Source: Candidatus Cloacimonadota bacterium
GTDB taxonomy: Bacteria > Hydrothermota > E44-bin80
Length of the DNA stretch: 9,863 nt
NCBI GenBank assembly: GCA_004375785.1
Contig: SOKM01000237.1
Coordinates: 1 to 9,863, forward strand
Reading direction: 5' to 3'
The notes under the pieces were generated by a model. That model ran no database searches. It worked only from the letters and a program-made list of their open reading frames with translations, and had not been told where the DNA came from. Positions 1 to 6,376 of the stretch are shown here, piece after piece. How positions within the stretch are numbered: position 1 is the first letter of the stretch; each line of letters opens with the position of its first letter. The position numbers and the translations under genes are program-made.

Positions 1-113
1 AAACAAACGCTTCGCTGTAAAACAAACGCTTCGCTGTAAAACAAACGCTTCGCTGGAAACAAACGCTTCGCTGGAAACTAATGCTTCGCTGTAAAACAAA
101 CGCTTCGCTGTAA
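1..113 (-). repeat. Tandem array of six 18-19 bp units with GCGAAGC mini-hairpin core
   Basis: Six consecutive units start at 2, 21, 40, 58, 76 and 95, with consensus AACAAACGCTTCGCTGTAA on the plus strand. Units 3 and 4 end in GGA and are 18 bp; unit 5 has two changes (AACTAATGC). On the minus strand every unit contains GCGAAGC, that is, stem GC/GC closing a GAA triloop. This heptamer is known from DNA biophysics as an unusually stable mini-hairpin. The array probably continues left of the window because the first unit starts at the edge. There are no unique spacers between units, so it is not CRISPR. Related but diverged units lie at 9217-9291. Confidence 0.9.
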
Positions 114-125
114 TATGGAAGAATA

Positions 126-137
126 CTCGCAATGACA
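126..137. repeat. Possible fragment of a widespread intergenic repeat (CTCGCAATGACA)
   Basis: The 12-mer CTCGCAATGACA (minus strand TGTCATTGCGAG) matches, from memory, one end of a dispersed intergenic element seen in many bacterial genomes. That element runs TCATTGCGAG, then one or more GCGAAGC cores, then AATC. Here the minus strand reads TGTCATTGCGAG and shortly afterwards enters the GCGAAGC array. This fits a relic of such an element, but 12 bases alone are weak evidence. Confidence 0.3.
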
Positions 138-185
138 ACCTTTCGTAATTTCTTAATTTCTGTTTTATTTCTATCGTAATCGAAG

Positions 186-220
186 GTCTTATGTCTTCGG
201 TCTCATGTCTTATGTCTAAA
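186..220 (+). repeat. 7-bp tandem repeat, five units (GTCTTAT)
   Basis: Five consecutive heptamers read GTCTTAT, GTCTTCG, GTCTCAT, GTCTTAT and GTCTAAA, ending 13 bases before the ABC-F start codon. The phase is exact across all 35 bases. The rest of the 233-bp leader (about 138-185) is AT-rich with no convincing promoter or gene. A second, unrelated heptamer repeat sits next to the repeat array at 9292-9319. Confidence 0.8.
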
Positions 221-233
221 TTGAAGTTTAACT

Positions 234-2174
234 ATGCTTAACCTAATATCACTTTCTAAAGGTTTTGGAGATAAGGAACTTTTTTCTGAACTCTCTCTCC
301 ATATCAACGACAGGGAGAGGGTAGGTCTTATAGGACCTAATGGTTCTGGAAAAACAACCCTTCTTAAAATTATTATGGGTGAAATCTCACCGGAAAAAGG
401 TAAGGTTATTTATCCCAGAAATTCATTAATAGGTTACCTGCCTCAAAATCTTATTGAACTCAGTGGTTCCACTTTGATGGGGGAGGTGCTTGGTGGTTTC
501 ACAGTGATAAAAGAAATAAGAAATGAACTTATAAAAACTGAATCACTTGGTCTAAAAGATGAAGAAGAAGCAAAAAGATATGCAGAACTCAGTAATAGAT
601 ATAATGAACTTGGCGGTTTTTTAAAAGAAAAGGAAGCAAAGAAGATACTGAGAGGTATGGGCTTTGGTGAGAATGATTTTGAGAGAGAAACGGGTGAATT
701 CAGTGGAGGGTGGCAGATGCGAATCCTCCTCTCACGTATCCTTCTTATGGAACCTGACATACTTCTTCTTGATGAACCGACAAACCATCTTGATACGGAA
801 ACTCTAAACTGGCTTGAGAACTTTCTCTCCGATTTCAAGGGCATCATTATTGCTGTTACTCATGACAGATACTTCCTTAACAGGTTCACAAGGAGAATTT
901 GTGAATTGAAGAATGGTAAGCTCAAAAGTTATTATGGAACTTATGAAGATTTCCTCTTTGAACGAGCACAGATAAAAGAAGCAACAAGAAAGAGGTACCA
1001 GGAACAGAAAAAAAAGATAGAGCAGACTAAGCGTTTTATAAACAGGTTCAAGGCAAAAAAAGATATGAGGGGAAGGGTAACAAGCAGAATAAAGATGCTC
1101 GAAAGAATGGAAAAGATTGAACTGCCAAAAGAGACAAAGGGAATACATTTTAGTTTCCCACAGCCAAGAAGAAGTGGTCTTGTTGTAATGAAACTATCTC
1201 GAATCAAAAAATCCTATGAAAACAACCTTGTTCTTGATAGGATTGATTTCACACTTGAAAGGGGCAATAAGGTCGGTATTGTTGGTCCAAACGGAATAGG
1301 AAAATCAACACTCCTTCGTATCCTCGCTGGAAAAGAAGGATTTGATGGAGGAGAAAGAAATATCGGACACAATGTTTCTATACAGTTTTTCTCTCAGGAA
1401 GATATAAGCCTTGAAGCAATGGGTAAAACTGTGCTTGAAGAGGCTCAAATAACAGCTCCTGAATTCGATATCTCAAGACTGAGAAGTTATCTCGGGGCAT
1501 TTCTCTTCTCAGGAGACGATGTAGAGAAAAGAATAGACGTTCTATCAGGCGGTGAAAGAAGTAGATTAAAACTTGCACGAATGTTATTAAAACCAGCAAA
1601 TTTTCTTATTCTTGACGAACCGTCTAACCATCTTGATTTACAGGGAAAAGAGGTTTTAGAGGAAGCACTCATTCAATTCACAGGAACGGTTATACTGGTC
1701 TCGCATGACAGATTCTTGCTTGATAGAGTCTGTAACAAAACAGCAACAATTATTGATAAACAACTAAAGCTATACTGGGGCAACTATTCATATTACCTTG
1801 AGAAGAAAGAAGAGGAAGTAGTGGAGGTAAAAGAAGAGAAAAAACCGTTATCAGGTAAGAAAAAGACAAAGGAGCGAAAAAGAATTGAGGCAGAAAAACG
1901 ACAGGAGATATACAAAAAGAAGAAAGAGATAGAAAAAATCGAAAGAAATATTGTTGACAAAGAAAAAGAAATAGAAGAAAAAGAAAAATTATTACTGCTT
2001 CCAGAAACATACAAGGATGGAGAAATCGTTAAAAAATTGATGGAGGAAATTGAAATATTAAAGACAGAAATTGAGAAAATATATTTTACACTTGGAGAAA
2101 AGTATAGAATGCTGGATGAATTGGAAAAAAATTTGAAGGTTTTTGTTGGGGACAAGCCATGTACCGTATGGTAA
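234..2174 (+). CDS. ABC-F family ATPase (ribosome-associated, non-transport)
   Basis: This cytoplasmic protein has two ABC ATPase domains and no membrane segments, the hallmark of ABC-F translation factors, which bind the ribosomal E site. Domain 1 has Walker A GPNGSGKTT (34-42), signature FSGGW (156-160), Walker B ending LLLDEP (to 182) and switch His210. Domain 2 has GPNGIGKST (351-359), LSGGE (437-441), LILDEP (458-463) and His491. Between them, about 240-300 is the charged helical interdomain linker (KKDMRGRVTSRIKMLERM). Residues 525-635 form a Lys/Glu-rich coiled-coil C-terminal domain like that of Uup-type members. At 646 aa it is normal for the Uup/YheS-like class; the exact subgroup is unassigned. 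The start is the first ATG after an in-frame TGA at 222-224, with only a weak GAAG ribosome site. The last nine residues (VGDKPCTVW) are encoded by a palindrome, so the tail is probably acquired. Confidence 0.95.
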   Translation: MLNLISLSKGFGDKELFSELSLHINDRERVGLIGPNGSGKTTLLKIIMGEISPEKGKVIYPRNSLIGYLPQNLIELSGSTLMGEVLGGFTVIKEIRNELIKTESLGLKDEEEAKRYAELSNRYNELGGFLKEKEAKKILRGMGFGENDFERETGEFSGGWQMRILLSRILLMEPDILLLDEPTNHLDTETLNWLENFLSDFKGIIIAVTHDRYFLNRFTRRICELKNGKLKSYYGTYEDFLFERAQIKEATRKRYQEQKKKIEQTKRFINRFKAKKDMRGRVTSRIKMLERMEKIELPKETKGIHFSFPQPRRSGLVVMKLSRIKKSYENNLVLDRIDFTLERGNKVGIVGPNGIGKSTLLRILAGKEGFDGGERNIGHNVSIQFFSQEDISLEAMGKTVLEEAQITAPEFDISRLRSYLGAFLFSGDDVEKRIDVLSGGERSRLKLARMLLKPANFLILDEPSNHLDLQGKEVLEEALIQFTGTVILVSHDRFLLDRVCNKTATIIDKQLKLYWGNYSYYLEKKEEEVVEVKEEKKPLSGKKKTKERKRIEAEKRQEIYKKKKEIEKIERNIVDKEKEIEEKEKLLLLPETYKDGEIVKKLMEEIEILKTEIEKIYFTLGEKYRMLDELEKNLKVFVGDKPCTVW

Positions 2175-2190
2175 CATGGCAAGCCCCAAC
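2145..2190. repeat. Imperfect palindrome spanning the ABC-F stop codon
   Basis: The outer arms GTTGGGG (2145-2151) and CCCCAAC (2184-2190) pair perfectly. After a small asymmetric internal loop, CCATGT pairs with ACATGG, and ACC/GGT continues across one bulge to a GTAT tip. The ABC-F stop codon (2172-2174) lies inside. Neither strand has a T-tract immediately after the stem, so it is not a canonical intrinsic terminator. It could still help separate the two convergent transcripts. Its form (about 45 bp, GGGG/CCCC ends) resembles dispersed palindromic elements seen in many uncultured-lineage genomes. Confidence 0.7.
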
Positions 2191-2231
2191 GCTACTGTTG
2201 AAGGAGGATAGAAATAGAAAAAAAACGATGG

Positions 2232-3152
2232 TTAGAAATTATATACAAAGTTTACTATGGGGATACCCACTGGACTGAATTCAACAAATTCAGTTATATA
2301 GGGATAAAATAACCCAAGGTCGGAGGAGAGGTTTTTACCTGTAAACCTGAAGCCAACAATAAGGCAGGGGATTGAACCACCGTATTCAGGAAAGCCGTGC
2401 CAGTATTCAGCCAGGAATTTAACCCTCCCCTTACCGGTGCACAAACCTCCAAAAAAACCTGGCATTACATCAGGCAAAGCAATCACTCCACCACCTAATG
2501 TAACTGCGGAAGTCTTCTTTTCGGTTGTGAAACTCATATATCCGGAACCATAAATCTCATATCCCCGGTTCTCATAATAACCCCAGTCAGGAACCGCAAT
2601 AATATGGCTTCCGAGAGAAAGGAAATTTCCTTCACCTGAGTCATAGAGTTTTACTTTTGGACCGAGATAGAACCACCAATTATCGGGTGTCGTTGGAACA
2701 AGTGTAAAACCTGCACTGAGCATCACCCTGTCCGTTAACCCTTGAGAAAACCAGACAAGAAATAGTTCATAATTTGCGAAATAACGTTCGCCCTTTTTTA
2801 GTGTTTCCCCTGTTGGCATGATAAAAAGTCTTGTTTTGTTAGGGTCAATTACAATATTTTTCTCTTCCTCAGGCATCTCTCCTCTCTCCTCAATTTTTAA
2901 TCTCAAACATTCTATTTCCTCAATATTCATTTTTTTCAGAAGAGACTTACCCTTTTCTTTTTCAATTAAAAGAAAATATGTGTTTTCTATCTTGAGAATA
3001 GAAGCTCTCTCAAAATCTTCTTTATCAAAAAGTCCATAGAATGTATTCTCTTCTCTATCTATTGTTGTCCCTACATAAGGAGAAAGTTCATAGATACCAT
3101 TTTCAGAGATGCTGTTAAAAAGTAATGCCATTATTAAGAGTAGAGAATGCAT
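2232..3152 (-). CDS. Putative outer-membrane protein, last gene of envelope operon
   Basis: The 306-residue product begins with a short hydrophobic stretch (MHSLLLIMALLF, residues 1-12) that could be an export signal, although it lacks the usual Lys/Arg. Residues 45-105 are a charged region rich in Lys and Glu. From about 108 onward there are alternating strands rich in Gly and aromatics (RLFIMPTGETLKKGERYFANYELF, given here as key text 108-131 only in part), and the chain ends in Phe (NFVYNF), as in many outer-membrane barrels. The stretch around PTGETLKKGERYF resembles, from memory, a conserved unnamed family in FCB-type bacteria (scavenging: PT, LKKGEGYF, LTD, AGFSLIP). The function is unknown. 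It starts 8 nt after the preceding stop codon and has no clear Shine-Dalgarno sequence, which fits read-through or coupled translation in an operon. Confidence 0.75.
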   Translation of the reverse strand: MHSLLLIMALLFNSISENGIYELSPYVGTTIDREENTFYGLFDKEDFERASILKIENTYFLLIEKEKGKSLLKKMNIEEIECLRLKIEERGEMPEEEKNIVIDPNKTRLFIMPTGETLKKGERYFANYELFLVWFSQGLTDRVMLSAGFTLVPTTPDNWWFYLGPKVKLYDSGEGNFLSLGSHIIAVPDWGYYENRGYEIYGSGYMSFTTEKKTSAVTLGGGVIALPDVMPGFFGGLCTGKGRVKFLAEYWHGFPEYGGSIPCLIVGFRFTGKNLSSDLGLFYPYITEFVEFSPVGIPIVNFVYNF

Positions 3153-3160
3153 AATATCAC

Positions 3161-3910
3161 TTACATATCAACATATATGCCTATTCCAATACGGATTGTG
3201 GAAAAAGGGGAGTTGCTTATTGTATAATCACCATTATAATAGTACCAATAGTCATAATACCTGAAAGATTTCGCTGCTGGGATTGAAATAAACTCAAAAT
3301 CAGATTTACATCCCACATTCTTGAAAATAGGATAGTCGAATCCAAGAGCAAAAATATAACCATTAACTTTATAATTCTTTACGTATTCCACCTCGTTGTA
3401 AAGGGTATCATAAGTGAGGTACCTGATATATTGTGGGAAAGTACCATACTTAAAAGCTCCAAATACTGAGTAGTCTTTATTTTCCTGGGTAAGTGCAATC
3501 GAGCCTGAAGTGAATAATTCGTTATTTTTGAGTGCCTCATTCACTTTAATACTCAGTATCAATTTTTCTGTTGGTATGTGGACACCCAAACCAAATTCGT
3601 TGATATCTTCAAAAAAACCCACATCAATGGAGAAGTACTTAATACTTTTTGAGATAAAAAGTTTCATAACATCATTCACTTGTGGTTCATATGCGCCATA
3701 ATAATAGTCATACTTTCTTGATGTCTTGGTGGACAGTTCCGCTCCCATTCTCAAGATTTTTGTCTCTTTCGGTTTACCGCAATTGAGTAAAGGAGAGATG
3801 GTTATATGATTTTCCGAATCATCGTAATAATAACCATTATAACACCCTGAAATAATAATTATTAATGCGAAACAGAAATATACAAATGTTCCTTTTTTTA
3901 CTTTGTCCAT
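3161..3910 (-). CDS. Tyr-rich putative lipoprotein of unknown function
   Basis: The 249-residue product starts with a type II signal peptide: Lys-containing N-region (MDKVKKG), hydrophobic core 8-20, and lipobox IISGC with acceptor Cys23. It should therefore be lipid-anchored, probably in the outer membrane. Right after the Cys comes YNGYYYD, and further Tyr clusters lie at 67-74 and 218-225 (YYDYWYYY). The remainder looks beta-rich with alternating hydrophobic strands (for example VGFFEDINEFGLGVHI) and could be a small barrel or beta-sandwich. No known family was recognised. The ATG at 3910 was chosen because it has GAAGGG upstream and gives a compact signal peptide. A GTG at 3943 in the same frame would add 11 residues but lies inside a hairpin. 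The gene sits between the barrel/OmpA gene and another outer-membrane candidate. Confidence 0.8.
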   Translation of the reverse strand: MDKVKKGTFVYFCFALIIIISGCYNGYYYDDSENHITISPLLNCGKPKETKILRMGAELSTKTSRKYDYYYGAYEPQVNDVMKLFISKSIKYFSIDVGFFEDINEFGLGVHIPTEKLILSIKVNEALKNNELFTSGSIALTQENKDYSVFGAFKYGTFPQYIRYLTYDTLYNEVEYVKNYKVNGYIFALGFDYPIFKNVGCKSDFEFISIPAAKSFRYYDYWYYYNGDYTISNSPFSTIRIGIGIYVDM

Positions 3911-3923
3911 ACTACTACCCTTC

Positions 3924-3949
3924 AGGGGAGTGCTCTTATACACTCCCCT
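3924..3949 (-). other. Perfect 9-bp stem-loop between operon genes
   Basis: On the minus strand AGGGGAGTG (3949-3941) pairs perfectly with CACTCCCCT (3932-3924) around an 8-nt loop, TATAAGAG. It begins 9 bases after the stop codon of the 805-aa gene and ends just before the GAAGGG ribosome site of the next gene. No T-run follows, so it is unlikely to terminate transcription. An intercistronic mRNA-stabilising or attenuating structure that sets different expression levels is a reasonable inference. Confidence 0.75.
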
Positions 3950-3958
3950 AAAATTAAT

Positions 3959-6376
3959 CTATTTCAATTCCCTCATTACTGTAAATTCAACCCTTCTATT
4001 TTGCTGATGTTCCGCTTCAGCTCTTGCACCAGGAATAATAGGTCTGTCTTCACCGTATCCCTTCCCTATAATCCTCATCGGCACTAAATGCCATTGCTGT
4101 ATGATGTAGTTTCTTGCAGAATTTGCCCTTCTTTGACTCAATCGCGCGTTATAGCTTCGGGAACCTCTCGAGTCTGTATGACCGCTCAATTCAGCAACTA
4201 TCGTTGGATTTTCAACCATTATTTTCCCGATACTGTCGAGGACAGGATAGGACTCTGGACGCAAGGTAGCCTTGTCATAATCAAAGAGTATGTTATGGAA
4301 GACAAATTTCATCTTCTTCTTGAGTAATGCGAAATCCCTGTTCACCGTTTCACCAGAGGCAAGAGAAATGGTGGCTTCCTGATAGATGTATTCCTTTATG
4401 GAAGGTGTAACCTTAAGCAAATATGTTCCCTTTTTGAGAGCTACATTGTAAGCACCTTTATCATCGGTATTAAGAAGTGTTACCTCTTTGTTTGTTGCCC
4501 CATCAACAACCGAGATGGTTGCAGGAACGGGTTCTTTAGTTTTTGCATCATAAACGAGACCTTTTATGGCACCTCCAGCTTTCAATAGCCTGAAGACCTT
4601 CTGAACCTCCATCCCTCTCGGAACAGTTACCTTCTTTATAATGGGGGCATATTCAGGGTATGAGACATCAAACTTGTAATCGCCTGCAAGTAGTTTTATC
4701 TTTGCAGCACCTTTTTCATCTGCAGTCACTTCTAAGGTTTTTTCAGCGCCTGTCACAACAATCTTCGCAGGCAAGGGTTTACTTGTAATACTATCCATTA
4801 CAGAACACACTACATAACCATACTTGGGAACAAGAAGGATATCCTGCCTCACAGTCTCTCCAGGACCAACAGTCTTTGTTATCTTCTTCTGGTAATAATC
4901 CTTCTTTGCAGCAACGATGAATAACTTTCCAGAGGGAACCCTGAATCCGTATGTTCCATTCTTGTTTGATTCACGTTCTCCCCTTTTATCTCCTACCTTA
5001 TATGCAACCTTAGCAATAAGAGGTTTCAGAGTTACAGAATCCTTTATGGTTCCATGAACCTTCGCTTTCAACGAGGACCTTATACCCATATCAAACGATA
5101 AGGAATACCCTTCTGCACCCATAAATATTCCTTTGTGTTCAGCAGCACCAAAATCCATATAGAATTGGTCAAATGAAAATCCAAAACCAATGATTGTTGA
5201 AAAGGACTCCTGACCGCCGAATGAAAATCCACCCCTCAATGGTAAAACACGCAACGGGTTGTATTCACCGGAGAGTGTTACTTTGGGTGTTGTAGTCGTT
5301 AATGCACCACTCTTAAATCCCTGCTCGTATTGAAGGAAGAGTTTCCATGTTTCAGAAGTCTGGTATGATAGACCAAAACTCATTAGAATGGGAAGATGAA
5401 CGCTGAATTTCTCTTCAACTGTGGATGTATCTATCTCATAGAACTCTTCAAATGCATCACCCCACTTTTCACTATCAGCAGGCATTGGGAGATGACGATA
5501 GACAGAAAGGTATCTCAAAACATTTATGGGTTCAAGATTTCCTGCAAAAAAGCCCGTTTCTAAGTCGTGCACACATCCAACTGTAGAGAGTAGATTCTTG
5601 AAGGAGAGGTCAATCAGGGTATGTTCATTCATCTCCATTGCGAAACCGATATTAGTAGAAACGCCCTGATTACTTCCCCAGGGAGAAAGGGAATATCTGT
5701 AACGAAAGGTATCTATGTTCGCTTCAATATAAAGACTGTCAGAAGTAAAATCACCTTTTATTCTCTCTATTTCTCCATAAAAGATACCCCTTACATAGGA
5801 AAAAGAAATTCCCACATAGAGGTTTCTATTCTCACCAACCTTGAAAGGACGTGAGTAGCCAAGACCAAACTCGTTATATACCATAGCTTCCGCACGTGTC
5901 CCTGTCAGGTAATAAGTTCTTCCCAGTTCGTTACCATAGAAACCAAGATCAATCAAATCCTTGGCTATGACCTGACTGATACCCGAGACACCCCTGGGGC
6001 AGAAAGCAAAATTCCCTATTTTAAAACCGAGTAAGCCGACATTTGCACCGACCGATGCAGCAAATCCGTCAGGGGGAATGAGGTCCATAACAAAATCTTT
6101 ATAATTTACATCGAGGGTATCCTTCTCGACAAAATCATTCCAGTTTGAAATAGAGAATGTATTATTTGTCACATTGACACCAACCCTTAAGAAATCGAGG
6201 CTGAATCCAGGACTCTTGGGGTATGAGAGGAGTGCAGGGTTATAAAATACAGCGTTTGGACCGTAGGTTGAAGGAGTCGTAAGCCACTCACAGTCGTTCT
6301 GATACGAGAAATGTCCTGATACCTGTGGGATTACACACAGGATTAATAATACCGATATTAATAGTCCTTTCCTCAT
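3959..6376 (-). CDS. Outer-membrane barrel-like protein with three Ig-like repeats and a C-terminal OmpA domain
   Basis: The 805-residue product has a signal peptide (MRKGLLISVLLILCVIPQVSG, cleavage near 21). Residues 22-435 are a Gly/aromatic-rich beta region opening with GPNAVFYNPALLSYPKSPGF, reminiscent of FadL/PorV- and DUF5723-like barrels. Three beta-sandwich repeats of the carboxypeptidase-regulatory type follow (about 437-516, 520-598 and 602-686), each with a KP- or EP-centred start and a YxFxVxxG-like core. The C-terminus (690-803) is an OmpA peptidoglycan-binding domain: FDYDKATLRPES, HTDSRGSRSYNARLSQRRA and NRRVEF, with the Asp and Arg that contact diaminopimelate present. The likely role is an outer-membrane protein tethered to the cell wall. 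Its ATG overlaps the upstream stop codon (ATGA), indicating translational coupling to the lipoprotein gene. The functional substrate is unknown. Confidence 0.88.
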   Translation of the reverse strand: MRKGLLISVLLILCVIPQVSGHFSYQNDCEWLTTPSTYGPNAVFYNPALLSYPKSPGFSLDFLRVGVNVTNNTFSISNWNDFVEKDTLDVNYKDFVMDLIPPDGFAASVGANVGLLGFKIGNFAFCPRGVSGISQVIAKDLIDLGFYGNELGRTYYLTGTRAEAMVYNEFGLGYSRPFKVGENRNLYVGISFSYVRGIFYGEIERIKGDFTSDSLYIEANIDTFRYRYSLSPWGSNQGVSTNIGFAMEMNEHTLIDLSFKNLLSTVGCVHDLETGFFAGNLEPINVLRYLSVYRHLPMPADSEKWGDAFEEFYEIDTSTVEEKFSVHLPILMSFGLSYQTSETWKLFLQYEQGFKSGALTTTTPKVTLSGEYNPLRVLPLRGGFSFGGQESFSTIIGFGFSFDQFYMDFGAAEHKGIFMGAEGYSLSFDMGIRSSLKAKVHGTIKDSVTLKPLIAKVAYKVGDKRGERESNKNGTYGFRVPSGKLFIVAAKKDYYQKKITKTVGPGETVRQDILLVPKYGYVVCSVMDSITSKPLPAKIVVTGAEKTLEVTADEKGAAKIKLLAGDYKFDVSYPEYAPIIKKVTVPRGMEVQKVFRLLKAGGAIKGLVYDAKTKEPVPATISVVDGATNKEVTLLNTDDKGAYNVALKKGTYLLKVTPSIKEYIYQEATISLASGETVNRDFALLKKKMKFVFHNILFDYDKATLRPESYPVLDSIGKIMVENPTIVAELSGHTDSRGSRSYNARLSQRRANSARNYIIQQWHLVPMRIIGKGYGEDRPIIPGARAEAEHQQNRRVEFTVMRELK

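Noticed and set aside
1..113. CRISPR array
   Set aside because: Units are 18-19 bp and directly abut with no unique spacers, and no cas gene is present.
212..241. Leader ORF (MSKLKFNYA) overlapping the ABC-F start
   Set aside because: It has no ribosome site, and its ATG falls within the 7-bp repeat. Regulatory leaders do occur before some ABC-F genes, but nothing here supports one.
2145..2190. Canonical rho-independent terminator for the ABC-F gene
   Set aside because: The stem has an internal loop and is followed by GCTACTG, not a T-run. On the other strand the T-run is not adjacent either.
2228..2275. Short plus-strand ORF starting MVRNYIQ after an AAGGAGG
   Set aside because: The spacing to the ribosome-like site is far too long, and the ORF lies inside the antisense of the 306-aa gene.
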